In this document: piece by piece, positions 8,146-17,938 of the stretch | How the letters are laid out: every line of letters begins with the position of its first letter | Numbering within the stretch: position 1 is the first letter of the stretch | From: Thiospirochaeta perfilievii | GTDB taxonomy: Bacteria > Spirochaetota > Spirochaetia > DSM-2461 | Assembly: GCF_008329945.1 (NCBI RefSeq) | Contig: NZ_CP035807.1 | Location: forward strand, 1,922,001-1,986,000 | DNA: 64,000 nucleotides | Reading direction: 5' to 3' | Program-made: the position numbers and the translations under genes | The notes under the pieces: generated by a model | Seen by the model: the letters and a program-made list of their open reading frames with translations, nothing else | What the model was told of the DNA's origin: nothing | Database searches by the model: none

Positions 8146-9557
8146 AACTTATCAATTAACATTGAACATTTACCAGATGGAATAGGAAGTGTTTTTTTCT
8201 TTTCTCCAATTAAATCAAATGTAAAGTAATAAAGTTTTTCTGATTCTAACCTAATTTCCCATCCTCTGTTGGTTTTATTGGTTAATATTGTAATCATATT
8301 TCTTTTTAAGGATAAATCACTAATTCCCATAAGTTCTAATGTTGGTACAATCCAATCTACAGTTTTTCTAGGTAGACTTATGCATAAACCTACAATATTC
8401 TCTATCATTAAAGCTATTGTAGAAATCCCTGTTGCAGGAATATAAAGAGGAAGATATGGTTTTTCATCCCAAGTAGCAGGCCCCTCCTTTAATGGTTTAT
8501 ATGCTTCCCATAAGGATCCTTTTTGACCATTTTCAGGGTGAAATGTATCTAATATAAAGTATAAATGTTTTATAGCACTTTCCCTTGCAAGTTCATACTT
8601 ATTATACTTTTCTAAACCCTTTATTACCATAAAAGTAAAATATGGATAGACTGAACCACAATACCCATTACCATTTTCGTTAAAGTCTTGAGAGCTAACA
8701 GCTAGAGTAGGAAATGGATTATCAGTTCCAAATTCATTTGGATCATTTAAGTGATTAATTAGAACTTCTAATTTCTCTTCGTTTGGAAGTTCTGCTAAAA
8801 GTGTCCAATAGGCTGCGATAGTTTTTACTTTTATCTGATTTTCATTTTTATCAAGATCATAATAAAAACCATCCTCTTCGTTCCACATTTTTGTAGATAT
8901 TCTTGTTTTCAGTGAGAAATATCTCTTTTTATATCTAAAACTAATCTCTTTATCATTTAAAACATCTCCAAGAGCAGACATATATAGACATGATAGAGCT
9001 ATTTGACTATTAAAATCTATTTGATAATAGGAGTCTTTCCTTGGGGAATTATCCATTGTTGTAGCACTTAATGGCACAGAATATAGTCCATTTTCCATTC
9101 TAAAGTTATCATCTAACCAGGAGTAGTACTTTTCAAGATAAGGCATTATCTCTTTTATTCTTTTTTTTGCCCCAACCTTATGGTAAAGATTATACTCTAT
9201 CCATGCAAAAATTGGTGGGTTTAACCCATCGGGATTTTCATCAGTGAAAACTGGCTTTCCATCTTCTAAGCTATAATCTGACCTAATAGCTCCACAACTT
9301 TCTTGTTTTTTATAGAAGTTGTCTAAATAGACAGCCATATCATAATTTTTATTTGAATATACCAAAAAAAATGATGACATACATGTTTCAAACATATTTA
9401 TTGTATTTTTGTCGGGGTGCGTGAAGTATTCACCTATACCATTAGTTGCATTTCCCTTATTTTCAAAATCATTTGACCAAGCCCAAGTTCTATCATAAAT
9501 ATCAACAAAATCTTGATCATAATAGTTTACGCTTGGAAATTCTTCCTTTAAAGCCAT
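8142..9557 (-). CDS. (alpha/alpha)6-barrel glycoside hydrolase, GH63/GH37-like
   Basis: This 471-residue cytoplasmic protein has no signal peptide. Alternating helix pairs with motifs such as LNPPIFAWIEYNLY, WNEEDGFYYDLD, GYCGSVYPYFTFMVIKGL and GSLWEAYKP fit the (alpha/alpha)6 barrel of the GH63, trehalase and mannosylglycerate-hydrolase group. The acidic residues in SPRKDSYYQIDFNSQ and LWEAYKP are candidates for the catalytic pair. The substrate cannot be read from sequence; trehalose-like or glucosyl/mannosyl-glycerate osmolytes are possibilities. A GAGG ribosome site lies before the ATG, and an extended -10 promoter lies about 50 bases upstream. The gene is followed by a co-translated HAD phosphatase. 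Confidence 0.7.
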   Translation of the reverse strand: MALKEEFPSVNYYDQDFVDIYDRTWAWSNDFENKGNATNGIGEYFTHPDKNTINMFETCMSSFFLVYSNKNYDMAVYLDNFYKKQESCGAIRSDYSLEDGKPVFTDENPDGLNPPIFAWIEYNLYHKVGAKKRIKEIMPYLEKYYSWLDDNFRMENGLYSVPLSATTMDNSPRKDSYYQIDFNSQIALSCLYMSALGDVLNDKEISFRYKKRYFSLKTRISTKMWNEEDGFYYDLDKNENQIKVKTIAAYWTLLAELPNEEKLEVLINHLNDPNEFGTDNPFPTLAVSSQDFNENGNGYCGSVYPYFTFMVIKGLEKYNKYELARESAIKHLYFILDTFHPENGQKGSLWEAYKPLKEGPATWDEKPYLPLYIPATGISTIALMIENIVGLCISLPRKTVDWIVPTLELMGISDLSLKRNMITILTNKTNRGWEIRLESEKLYYFTFDLIGEKKKTLPIPSGKCSMLIDKL

Positions 9558-9603
9558 AGATATCCTCAGTAATTATTCGTTATTTTATAAGCAATTGTTT
9601 TTC

Positions 9604-9634
9604 AGTATAGCACGAGACTATCACAAAAGTCTAA
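9604..9634 (-). promoter_or_regulatory. Extended -10 promoter for the glycosidase-nucleotidase pair
   Basis: On the complementary strand the sequence TGCTATACT (9612-9604) is an extended -10 element with a 5/6 hexamer. A weak -35 (TAGACT or TTAGAC, 9628-9634) lies 18-19 bases upstream. It would drive transcription leftward into the glycosidase starting at 9557. Confidence 0.5.
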
Positions 9635-9646
9635 CGATTCTAAGAT

Positions 9647-10720
9647 TTATTTTTGATAGATGGGAAAATTATAGCTTAGCTGTCCATTTTTTATCTCTAC
9701 ATAACCTAAAAAGGATGAATCTAGGTTTTCATTTAATAATCTATATTTAAAACTACTATTATTATTTAAAGTGAATAGACGCTTATATGGAATAATAGGT
9801 TGTATAAAATTACCCTTAGAAGTTTTTATCTTTGGAAGTTTTATTTTATCTAAATATATATTTTGATAGTTTTGAAAACCATAATTTAAAAGGGTAATAC
9901 TATCATAAAAACGTTTCTTTGCTGCTATGTCTTTTTTAGGATCCTTTACACCTGCAATAACACCAACTATTTTTCTATCGTTATTTTCAGCATAAAGAGA
10001 TATATTCATTCCAGATTTATTAATAAACCCTGTTTTTAAACCCTTTACACCAGGATAAATGGATACTAAAGGGTTATGATTTAACTGTTTTATACTTCCA
10101 ATAGTTGAATATCCGTTAACTTTTTTAGGATATGTAAAGTTATCAAGCATAAATAATTCATCTGTTATCTCAGGATATCTCTCCAATAGAATTAGACAAA
10201 ACTCTACAAATTGGGAAACAGTAATAGAGTTGAAGTCATCAAACCCTGATGAATCAACAAATTTCAATTTATCTAAACCTAGTTTCGAAAACTCACTATT
10301 TAAATGATATAAATATTTATCTACACTACCAAAAAGGTGCTCTGCTATAGCAATTGCAGCATCATTTCCTGAGGGTATTGCTAAACCCTTCATTAATTCT
10401 AAAAGTGTAACCCTCTGACCCTGCTCTATAAACATTAAAGAGGAGTCTCTAGGTAAATTCCTATAGTCAGCATTTGATGAGATAGTTACTAAATCATCTT
10501 TTAAAGCATTCCCCTTGGCTATCTCTTCATAAACAATAAATAGAGTAACAAGTTTTGTCATAGATGCCGGTGGTATCTCTAAGTCCTTATTTTTTTGGTA
10601 TAATATCTGTTTAGTATTATAATCAATTAAAATTGCAGTTTCAGCCCATAATTCTAAATTTTCCCCAAATAACAAGGTGGATAAATAAAGTGATAAAAAT
10701 AGAAATAAATATAATCGCAT
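9647..10720 (-). CDS. dacA: D-alanyl-D-alanine carboxypeptidase (S11, DacA type)
   Basis: From the ATG at 10720 the protein has 357 residues and opens with a signal peptide (MRLYLFLFLSLYLSTLLFG). The longer frame to 10795 adds a hydrophilic stretch before the signal and would overlap the divergent regulator, so I reject it. The penicillin-binding motifs are complete: SxxK at Ser53-Lys56 (SMTK), SGN at 117-119 and KTG at 229-231. A C-terminal PBP5_C-like beta domain follows. The enzyme trims the terminal D-Ala of peptidoglycan stem peptides in the periplasm. It diverges from the response regulator at 10787. Confidence 0.95.
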   Translation of the reverse strand: MRLYLFLFLSLYLSTLLFGENLELWAETAILIDYNTKQILYQKNKDLEIPPASMTKLVTLFIVYEEIAKGNALKDDLVTISSNADYRNLPRDSSLMFIEQGQRVTLLELMKGLAIPSGNDAAIAIAEHLFGSVDKYLYHLNSEFSKLGLDKLKFVDSSGFDDFNSITVSQFVEFCLILLERYPEITDELFMLDNFTYPKKVNGYSTIGSIKQLNHNPLVSIYPGVKGLKTGFINKSGMNISLYAENNDRKIVGVIAGVKDPKKDIAAKKRFYDSITLLNYGFQNYQNIYLDKIKLPKIKTSKGNFIQPIIPYKRLFTLNNNSSFKYRLLNENLDSSFLGYVEIKNGQLSYNFPIYQK

Positions 10721-10786
10721 AATATATAATATATATTTTGTCTGTTTTTGTATGCAAAATCTAATTATTTGATTATAGTTTTTTTT

Positions 10787-11494
10787 ATGGCACACGAAAT
10801 AATTTTAGTAATTGATGATGATGATGATTTAAGAGAGTTTACTGTTACTTCCTTAAAAACGGAAGGTTTTAAAACTATTGAAGCTCGAAACGGTAATGAG
10901 GCTATTTTCAAAGCAAAGAATCAAGAAATTGATTTAGTTTTATTGGATCTAAATCTTCCTGATATTGATGGTGAAGATGTTTTACAAGATTTAAAGTCGC
11001 TTAATAAGTTACTTCCTATAATTGTTTTATCAGGAAAACAATCTGTGTCCTCAAAAGTTTTAACTCTAGGTTTTGGGGCAGATGATTATGTTACGAAACC
11101 ATTTAGTGAAGATGAGTTAATTGCAAGAATCAAGGCTAATATTAAAAAATATTCAATGTTCAATGAAATTTCTGAAAGTAAAAAATCAGATTTTTTAAAC
11201 CTAGGGAATATATCCTTAGATCAGAGAAATTTTATAGTTAAAATTGAAGATAGGGAAGAGAAGTTATCACCAAGACTTTTTAGCCTTCTTAGATTTTTTA
11301 TGGAAAATCCAGATGTAGTTTTTAATAAAAGAGATATATATTCAAAAGTCTGGGATGATAACCTTTTTGATGATAATACTGTTACAGTTTTTATAAGAAA
11401 ATTACGTAGAATCATAGAGTTAGATCCTGGAAAGCCTAAACATCTTTTAACAATTTGGGGTGAAGGATATAAGTTTATTCCTTCGGAAAAGTAA
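10787..11494 (+). CDS. OmpR-family response regulator
   Basis: From the ATG at 10787 (MAHEIILVIDDDDD) the protein has 235 residues. The receiver carries the acidic cluster at residues 10-14, the phospho-acceptor Asp54 (VLLDLNLPDIDG) and a KPF lysine. A winged-helix DNA-binding domain follows, with FIRKLRRIIE and LLTIWGEGYKF. A TTG start at 10748 would add a 13-residue hydrophobic leader and is less likely. Its 3' end overlaps the convergent hybrid kinase by 20 bases. The kinase is an obvious candidate partner by proximity, but the convergent layout is unusual for a cognate pair. Confidence 0.9.
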   Translation: MAHEIILVIDDDDDLREFTVTSLKTEGFKTIEARNGNEAIFKAKNQEIDLVLLDLNLPDIDGEDVLQDLKSLNKLLPIIVLSGKQSVSSKVLTLGFGADDYVTKPFSEDELIARIKANIKKYSMFNEISESKKSDFLNLGNISLDQRNFIVKIEDREEKLSPRLFSLLRFFMENPDVVFNKRDIYSKVWDDNLFDDNTVTVFIRKLRRIIELDPGKPKHLLTIWGEGYKFIPSEK

Positions 11495-12727
11495 GGATAA
11501 ATTCACTACCATTTCCTATTTTTGATTTTAAATCAATCTTTCCATTATTTTTTTTAACCATATCATATATTATATATAAACCTAATCCAGTGGAATTTTC
11601 ACCCTGGGTTGGTTTATTTTTAAATGGAAAGAATTTAGTAAATAGATTTTCAATCTCTTTTTCAGTAAAACCATCACCACTATCTTTAATTGATATTTTT
11701 ACACTTACTCCATTATCTTCTAAGTTTATATTTATATGACTATTAGTTGGAGAGTATTTAATTGCATTCGTTAATAAGTTGTCCAACACAGTACATATAG
11801 ATACTTTATCAACATTTATAAAGATCTCTGGAGAGTAGTAGTAGAAATTAATTTTCTGCTTCTTGTTTTGTGCCATATCTGAATAGAATTTAATAGTACA
11901 ATTAATTAGATCTACAATATTTAATTTTTCATAGTTTAGAATTTGATTTTCATATTTTGAGTTATTTAAAAGTTTATTTATTATTGATAACATCTTATTA
12001 GATGAATTTACTATCTTATCAGCATTGGTTCTTTCTAAACTATCCTCTGGGGTATTTTTAACTATTCTATTAGCGTAACCTGAAATTAGTGTTAGTGGAG
12101 ACTTTAAATCGTGGGCTGCCATATCTACAATGTCTGATTTTAGCTTGTTAATTTTTTTAAAGAGCTATTATCTTCATAGATATGTTTTAAAGATAAGGAA
12201 GAGTTTATTCGTGCAATTAATTCGTAAATATTATAAGGCTTTGTTACAAAGTCATTTGCCCCTACACTAAAACCTTCAACTAAATCCTTGATATAGTTTT
12301 TTGATGTAACCATAATTACAGGCTTTTCAAAAATATTAAATTTTTCACGTATACTTTTACAGACATTAAAACCTGAAATATCAGGTAAGATTAAATCTAG
12401 TAATACTACATCGATCTTTTTTTCACTAAAGATTAATTTTAAGGCGCTCTCTCCATCCTTTGCTGTTAATACACTATACTTAGCTGATGTTAGTTGAGCC
12501 TTTAATATTTTTCTATTTGCCATATCATCTTCAACGATTAACACTGTAAAATGGTGATTATTTTGAGTTATTGAGTTAATAGAAAAAAGTTCTGTTTTAG
12601 TTAGATTTTTTTTTAATATTTTACTCTCTAGATAGTTATTGTATCGTTTACTTCTATTTATTAAAAAAAAGAACAAATGTATTAGAAGTGTTAGTATTAA
12701 TAGGATTATTATTAAATATATTTTCAT
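11475..12727 (-). CDS. Membrane-anchored hybrid protein: receiver domain followed by histidine kinase, one frameshift
   Basis: Two adjacent frames form one protein. The first (12727-12140) has an N-terminal membrane helix (MKIYLIIILLILTLLIHLFF) and a receiver domain with VLLDLILPDISG and VTKPYNIYELIARI. The second carries HisKA with the phospho-His in AAHDLKSPLTL, then HATPase_c with TNAIKYSP, DSGDGF and GLGLYI. Reading -1 in the run of seven A at 12152-12158 joins them through INKLKSDIVDM, the usual linker before HisKA. One added A gives a 417-residue protein. The receiver-before-kinase order with a membrane anchor and no visible sensor domain is uncommon. It converges on the OmpR-type regulator. 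Confidence 0.8.
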
Positions 12728-12753
12728 AAATTAAATAGTATATAAAATATCAT

Positions 12754-12782
12754 AAAAAAAGTAGGCCTAAGCCTACTTTTTT
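12754..12782 (-). terminator. Intrinsic terminator after the SPFH operon
   Basis: On the complement the stem GTAGGC-TTAG-GCCTAC is preceded by A and followed by a T-run, and it overlaps the stop codon of the SPFH gene ending at 12781. It separates the NfeD-SPFH operon from the hybrid kinase gene downstream. The A/T flanks make it usable in both directions. Confidence 0.85.
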
Positions 12783-13728
12783 AAGTTAATGATTTTTTAA
12801 TTTTATTTACAATAACTTCGGGGTTTGTCATATCAAGGGGTAATACAATATTTGTATTATTTTTACTTAATGAAGACAGAGATGTTATATAGTCTTCAGT
12901 TAATTGAAGAGTTAAAGCATCTTTTCCTCCTGGATTAGAAATTGCATCAGCAATTTTAGTTATACTTATAGCAGTAGCTTTAGAGAGGGATAAAATTTCA
13001 GCTGCTTTACCTTCAGCTTCGTTTATCATTTTCTCTTTTTGCCCTTCACTTATGTTAATAAGTTTCTGTAATTCCCCTTCCGATCGTCTAATTCTAGACA
13101 TCATATCACCTTCAGAATCTAAAATCCTAGCTCGTTTATCTCTATCTGCTTGTACTTGTTTTTCCATGGTTTTTAGTACAGTTTGAGGAAAATCAATATT
13201 TTGGATCTCATATCTGGTTACAGATATACCCCAAGGAGTTGTTGCCTGATCAACATTCTGAATTATTTCAGCATTTATTCGCTCTCTCTCTTCAAATGTT
13301 GTATCTAAGTCCATTTTACCAATTACAGACCTCATCATTGTTTGGGCTAGTTGAATAGTCGCATACTCATAATCCTGTAATTTAGGAGTGTAATGTCGTT
13401 TTGTAATACCATAACTAGCTTTTACAGGGTCCGTAACCTTAAAATATAAAACACCGTCTATGTCGATTTTAACATTATCTTCAGTAAAACAAGGTTGTGG
13501 AGGTACTGGAAGAGCTTTCTCTTTTAAGCTGTGTTTATACTGTATTTTATCAATAAATGGTATAAGAATATGGAAACCTGCTAGGTAAGTAGAGTTATAT
13601 TTTCCTAGTCTCTCAACTACATAGGCTGACTGGGCAGGAACAACTCTTATTGATTTAAAAAGTATAAGAATTGCTACTATAACTAAAATAATTGGTAAAT
13701 TATTTATAATTGTTTCTATAAAGAACAT
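12781..13728 (-). CDS. SPFH/band-7 (stomatin-prohibitin family) membrane protein, second paralogue
   Basis: A 315-residue protein with one N-terminal membrane helix (LPIILVIVAILILF), then the SPFH core (RVVPAQSAYVVERLGKYN and LMRSVIG-type helix MMRSVIGKMDLDTTFEERE). A long charged helix follows, rich in ERE/DKRARILDSEG, and a C-terminal helix. It resembles QmcA/stomatin scaffolds rather than HflC. Such proteins oligomerise into rings that organise membrane microdomains. Its start overlaps the stop of the preceding SPFH paralogue by one base. It is the last gene of an NfeD-SPFH-SPFH operon. Confidence 0.9.
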   Translation of the reverse strand: MFFIETIINNLPIILVIVAILILFKSIRVVPAQSAYVVERLGKYNSTYLAGFHILIPFIDKIQYKHSLKEKALPVPPQPCFTEDNVKIDIDGVLYFKVTDPVKASYGITKRHYTPKLQDYEYATIQLAQTMMRSVIGKMDLDTTFEERERINAEIIQNVDQATTPWGISVTRYEIQNIDFPQTVLKTMEKQVQADRDKRARILDSEGDMMSRIRRSEGELQKLINISEGQKEKMINEAEGKAAEILSLSKATAISITKIADAISNPGGKDALTLQLTEDYITSLSSLSKNNTNIVLPLDMTNPEVIVNKIKKSLT

Positions 13729-14636
13729 TAGTTTTTCCCTCCTTTAATTGCTGGAAGTATTGTTTGTAAAATTGAGTTTAATTCCGCTTCTGGTAAAGGA
13801 AGAACAGTAGTTTCTGAATTAGAAATAATTGTTTCTAGTTCACCAATGTACTGTTGTACTATTCGCATTTGCATTGCTGTTTTTCCATTGGTTTTATTTA
13901 TAGCTTCACCAACTATTTTTAAACCCTCGGATTGAGCCTGAGCTACTATCTCTATAGCCTTAGCCTTCCCTACAGCCCTATTTACCTTGCTTTGTTTCTC
14001 TCCAAGAGAGTAATTGATAGCCTCTTGCTTCTCTCCCATTGACTGGTTTATTTGTGCTTTTTTAATTCCATCACTCTCTAAAATATCAGCTCTTTTCTCT
14101 CTTTCAGCTGTCATTTGTTGCTCCATAGCATTTTGTATAGTTATAGGAGGATCAATATCTTTTATTTCATATCGAGTAACTTTAATACCCCATGGATCAG
14201 AAGCTATATCTACACTTTTAACTACAGCAGCATTAATATCTTCTCTTTCACTAAACGTTTTATCTAAGGAAATTTTTCCAATTTCACTTCTTAGTGTCGT
14301 CTGTGCTAGTTGTGCTGTTGCGAACCTATAATTATCTATTCCATAGGATGCTTTATTTGGGTCCATAACTTTTAAATATAAAATACCATCAATTTTTAGT
14401 TGAACATTATCCTTTGTTATACAAATTTGGGGAGGTACATCAATAACCTCCTCTTTTAATGTATGTTTATAAGCTACTTTTTGAATTACAGGTATAACAA
14501 TGTGTAATCCAGGACCTAAAGTTTTCTTATATTTACCTAGATTTTCAATTACCCAAGCATTTTCTTGGGGTACAATAACAAAAGTTTTTATTAAAATATA
14601 AATAACAACTATTGCCAATAAAAATGATAAGAACAT
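13728..14636 (-). CDS. SPFH/band-7 (stomatin-prohibitin family) membrane protein, first paralogue
   Basis: A 302-residue protein, clearly paralogous to its downstream neighbour. It has an N-terminal membrane segment, IVPQENAWVIENLGKYKKTLGPGLHIVIP, TTLRSEIGKISLDKTFSERE, and a long helix with repeats of NQSMGEKQEAINYSLGEKQ. That GEKQ repeat region distinguishes it from the second copy. Tandem paralogues suggest a hetero-oligomeric ring like the HflK/HflC pair, though both look stomatin-like here. It lies 17 bases downstream of the NfeD-like gene, the usual partner of bacterial stomatins. Confidence 0.9.
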   Translation of the reverse strand: MFLSFLLAIVVIYILIKTFVIVPQENAWVIENLGKYKKTLGPGLHIVIPVIQKVAYKHTLKEEVIDVPPQICITKDNVQLKIDGILYLKVMDPNKASYGIDNYRFATAQLAQTTLRSEIGKISLDKTFSEREDINAAVVKSVDIASDPWGIKVTRYEIKDIDPPITIQNAMEQQMTAEREKRADILESDGIKKAQINQSMGEKQEAINYSLGEKQSKVNRAVGKAKAIEIVAQAQSEGLKIVGEAINKTNGKTAMQMRIVQQYIGELETIISNSETTVLPLPEAELNSILQTILPAIKGGKN

Positions 14637-14653
14637 TTTTTCTCCTTTATTAA

Positions 14654-15094
14654 TTATTTTTGTATAATAAAAACCAATGGATTACCATCTTTTTTACCAA
14701 GAATAGTAGCCTTTTGATTTTTTTTAACCGTTTTGTCTAAACTAATAGCACTCCAAGTGGTTCCGTTAAACTTTATTCTACCCTGTTTCTCTTTTGTTAC
14801 ACTCTCAATTACAAGGCACTCTTTTCCAGTATAATCATCTTTTTCCTTAAAGAGTTCTCCTTTTAAGGTTTTTTTAAACTTACGTCTTAAAGTAATGAAT
14901 AGAGTTATAGATGTTCCTAAGAAAAATATAACCTGTACCCAGAGAAAATTGTCTAAGGGAGAGATAATAACAAGTAAAATAGATGTTAATATAGCACCTA
15001 AGCCAAAGAAGAATATTGTAAAACCTGGAATTAAAAACTCAGATAATAACAATAAAATTCCTAGAATAAACCAAAAAGTTATACTATTAATCAT
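14654..15094 (-). CDS. NfeD-like membrane protein
   Basis: A 146-residue protein with two to three membrane segments in its first 75 residues (ITFWFILGILLLLSEFLI, IFFFGLGAILTSILLVI, VQVIFFLGTSITLFITL). A C-terminal OB-fold follows, with YTGKECLVIESV, GRIKFNGTTWSA and ATILGKKDGNPLVF. This is the short NfeD form without the ClpP-like protease domain. Short NfeD proteins pair with stomatin-type SPFH proteins in conserved operons, as here. The first gene of the operon, it diverges from the IMPACT-family gene at 15150. Confidence 0.88.
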   Translation of the reverse strand: MINSITFWFILGILLLLSEFLIPGFTIFFFGLGAILTSILLVIISPLDNFLWVQVIFFLGTSITLFITLRRKFKKTLKGELFKEKDDYTGKECLVIESVTKEKQGRIKFNGTTWSAISLDKTVKKNQKATILGKKDGNPLVFIIQK

Positions 15095-15149
15095 ATATTC
15101 AATCTATATTATTATAAACTTATAAGCAAACAAATAATTAGGAATATTT

Positions 15150-15746
15150 ATGGTTCAAATACCGACAGAAGAGTATATAACTCAAATTGAAATTAAGAAA
15201 TCTAAATTTATCGGAATAGGGGTACCAATTGAGAGTGTTGATGATGCCCGAAGTAAACTCTCTAATTTAAAAAAAGAGTATATGGATGCTAGACATATCT
15301 GTTATGGTTTTGTCTGGGGTGAGAAATCAACCCATATGGGGATGAGTGATGATGGAGAACCCCATGGTACAGCTGGAATGCCAATATTAGAAGTTGTTAA
15401 GGGTTCTGGGTATGAGAATTTCCTTGTAGCAGTTGTTAGGTACTTTGGTGGGACTAAATTAGGTACAGGTGGTTTAGTTAAAGCGTATACCGAGATTACT
15501 CAAGAAGTAGTTAAAGGAATACCTGTTGAGGTATATATAGAAAAAATCTCACTTTCTATGACAATTCCATACACCTTATACAATCAAGTTAAAATACTTT
15601 TTGATGAGTATAAATGCCAAATAATAAATGAGAACTTTGATACAGACATTACAGTAAATTTCTCTATACCCCTTGAAAATATGAGAGTATTTGAAGATAA
15701 AATAAAAAATTTATCTAAGGGTTGTGTCACTCTAACTAAGGGATAA
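15150..15746 (+). CDS. IMPACT/YigZ family protein
   Basis: A 198-residue protein with the UPF0029 domain signatures KSKFIGIGVPIES, DARHICYGFVWG, MGMSDDGEPHGTAGMPIL and VVRYFGGTKLGTGGLVKAY, followed by a DUF1949-like C-terminal domain. E. coli YigZ and eukaryotic IMPACT bind translation-related partners, but the bacterial role is unclear. A divergent promoter region of 55 bases separates it from the NfeD-like gene. Its 3' end overlaps the convergent TPR gene by 15 bases. Confidence 0.92.
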   Translation: MVQIPTEEYITQIEIKKSKFIGIGVPIESVDDARSKLSNLKKEYMDARHICYGFVWGEKSTHMGMSDDGEPHGTAGMPILEVVKGSGYENFLVAVVRYFGGTKLGTGGLVKAYTEITQEVVKGIPVEVYIEKISLSMTIPYTLYNQVKILFDEYKCQIINENFDTDITVNFSIPLENMRVFEDKIKNLSKGCVTLTKG

Positions 15747-17930
15747 CTCTTCTGTAATATGTGATATTTTATTTAGTAAAACATTAGATGTCATATTTTT
15801 AGGCATAAAGCTTGTAAGATTTTTTATATAACTCATTGTTTCTGTCAAGTCATCTACACTTATATCTTTATCAGGTATAGATGAGTCAATATTTTTTAAA
15901 CCTAATCTACCATCTAACTTAGAAATTATTGTCCCAAGCTTTAAATTTACATTTTCTTTTATCATATAGTCTGTCTGTTTAACTGGTAGATATTCTGACA
16001 AGTTATTAATATATTCCAACATATTTTTAACTTGGTCTAATTCTAAAAGGTTATCATCTTCCTCTTGGGAAGGATGCATATCTCTAAGTTCGCTATTCTC
16101 TTGGTTTTCCTCTTGGAAATTTTCATCAACAAGGTCTTCATCTTCCCAATCCTCATCTTCTATCTGATTAAGATTCTCATCTTCTTCTTCGATCTCAACA
16201 TCAAAATCTTCCTCTTCACTAAGTAGTAAAGAGTCATCTAAGTCATCTAAGTCATCTCCGACTTCTATAATGTCTGTTAAATCTTCATTGACCTTAACTC
16301 CTGAGTTTATATTTCCGAAGTTTAATATATTTGTAAAATCCTCTTCTTCTCTCTGGTCATATTTTGCCTTATTCGAGTTTAAACGATCATTTATTAAAAC
16401 TAAATTTTTAACATTCTCAGCAATTTTATCATTTATTTTGAGACTTTTCATTCTCTTTTCATAGGTTTGTAATGTTTGCAATAAGGTATCTAGGCTCTGT
16501 GGGTCATTGCTGTTAGATTGAATTTCCATTATGTCATTTGTTATTATTATAGAGTCCTCTTCTCTACCTGTTCCCATATATATGTCTGAAAGTAGTTCTA
16601 AATCTTCTGTACTCTTTGGAGAATCTTTTAAGATATCCTTTACTATTTCTTCTGCTTCCTCAAGCTTATCTAATTTTATTAAACTCTTGGATAGATTTCT
16701 CTTTGCGGATATGCTCCCTGGTTCAATATTTACTAATTTGGAATAGAGTTTTTCAGCTTGAATATAGTTTTCTTTTAATAAGTTAATTTTTGCAACTTTT
16801 TTTAGTGTAGAGCTATCGTTAGGATTCATTTCTAATGTTTTATCAAGATACTTTCTTGATTCAGAGAAGTTTTCTTGTTGAGCATAAACAATTGCTAAAT
16901 TTTTAGGAATAGACGGGTTATCTATCTCTTCAATATTTTTTAAAACCTTCTCTGCACTGGAGTAGTCCTCATTTTTTATATAAGCCTCCCCTAACTCAAC
17001 TACAGATTCATAGTCAGAAGGGAAAAGAGTAGTATGTCTTTTTAACTCTTCAGCTAAAATAATTGACTCTTCATTTTTGTCATATATATTGCATAGGTTT
17101 TTTGACGACTTATAATGGCTTGGATCTAAGGAGAGAGTTTTTTTTAAAAACTTTTTAGCTTCGTCTTTCTCTCCAATTTTTGCATATACAAAACCTATAT
17201 TATTTGTAGCTTGAATATTTTGTGGGTCGAGACTTAGAATCTTCTCAAACATTTGTAGTGCTTCATTGTTTAACCCTTTTTGTTCTTTAATAATTGCAAG
17301 ATTATTTAAACAGGGAACCCAATTAGGCTGGTATTTTAAGACTTCAGAAAACTCTTTTTCCGCTTCATCTAAAGATCCGTTTTTTTCTAAATATAGACCA
17401 TAATTAAATCTAAGCTTGTAGTTATTTGGATCTAATTTTAGCCCTTCTGAAAAAATTTCCTCTAGCTCGTTATACCTATGGGCTAACTCTAATGTTGTTG
17501 ATAGGTTTGTATAGCTTTGGTGAAAGTGAGGATCAATTTCAATAGCTTTTTTATACTCATCTATAGCCTCATCATACTCCTTTTCATGTTTAAGTAAGTT
17601 TCCTACATTGAAATGAATATCAGCCCTTTGAGGAGCTAATGATAAGGCTTTATTAAAAGCTCTAGAGGCCTTTCCAAAGTTATTTGCCTTTCTATGAATT
17701 ATACCAAGGTTATTATATATTTCAGGGGAGTTGGGGTTTAGTTCTATTGCCTTTTCAAAGCACTCTATGGAACTTTCAACCTTATTTAGCTGGAATCTAA
17801 TGTTTCCAAGTAAAATATATAATTGATCATTTCCACTCTCTTCTAATAAAAACTCATCTATTATTTTTTCAGCTTTGGTAAATTGATTGAGTCTATAATA
17901 ATCAAATGCTAAGTTGTATACGTCTATCAC
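15732..17930 (-). CDS. Large TPR-repeat protein with an acidic linker
   Basis: A 732-residue protein without a signal peptide. Residues 1-470 carry about 13 tetratricopeptide repeats, for example KVESSIECFEKAIELNPNSP and YDEAIDEYKKAIEIDPHF. Residues about 545-625 form a strongly acidic, low-complexity linker (DDLDDLDDSLLLSEEEDFD), followed by a short helical C-terminal domain. TPR arrays are protein-binding scaffolds; nothing indicates a specific partner. It lies 8 bases downstream of the LamG/FN3 gene's opposite end and is probably transcribed after it would be read leftward from upstream; the two are separated by a short gap in the order TPR then LamG/FN3. Confidence 0.85.
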   Translation of the reverse strand: MIDVYNLAFDYYRLNQFTKAEKIIDEFLLEESGNDQLYILLGNIRFQLNKVESSIECFEKAIELNPNSPEIYNNLGIIHRKANNFGKASRAFNKALSLAPQRADIHFNVGNLLKHEKEYDEAIDEYKKAIEIDPHFHQSYTNLSTTLELAHRYNELEEIFSEGLKLDPNNYKLRFNYGLYLEKNGSLDEAEKEFSEVLKYQPNWVPCLNNLAIIKEQKGLNNEALQMFEKILSLDPQNIQATNNIGFVYAKIGEKDEAKKFLKKTLSLDPSHYKSSKNLCNIYDKNEESIILAEELKRHTTLFPSDYESVVELGEAYIKNEDYSSAEKVLKNIEEIDNPSIPKNLAIVYAQQENFSESRKYLDKTLEMNPNDSSTLKKVAKINLLKENYIQAEKLYSKLVNIEPGSISAKRNLSKSLIKLDKLEEAEEIVKDILKDSPKSTEDLELLSDIYMGTGREEDSIIITNDIMEIQSNSNDPQSLDTLLQTLQTYEKRMKSLKINDKIAENVKNLVLINDRLNSNKAKYDQREEEDFTNILNFGNINSGVKVNEDLTDIIEVGDDLDDLDDSLLLSEEEDFDVEIEEEDENLNQIEDEDWEDEDLVDENFQEENQENSELRDMHPSQEEDDNLLELDQVKNMLEYINNLSEYLPVKQTDYMIKENVNLKLGTIISKLDGRLGLKNIDSSIPDKDISVDDLTETMSYIKNLTSFMPKNMTSNVLLNKISHITEELSLS

Positions 17931-17938
17931 TTTAATAC

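Noticed and set aside
10721-10795. N-terminal extension of the DD-carboxypeptidase
   Set aside because: It would place 25 mostly polar residues before a clear signal peptide and overlap the divergent regulator's start.
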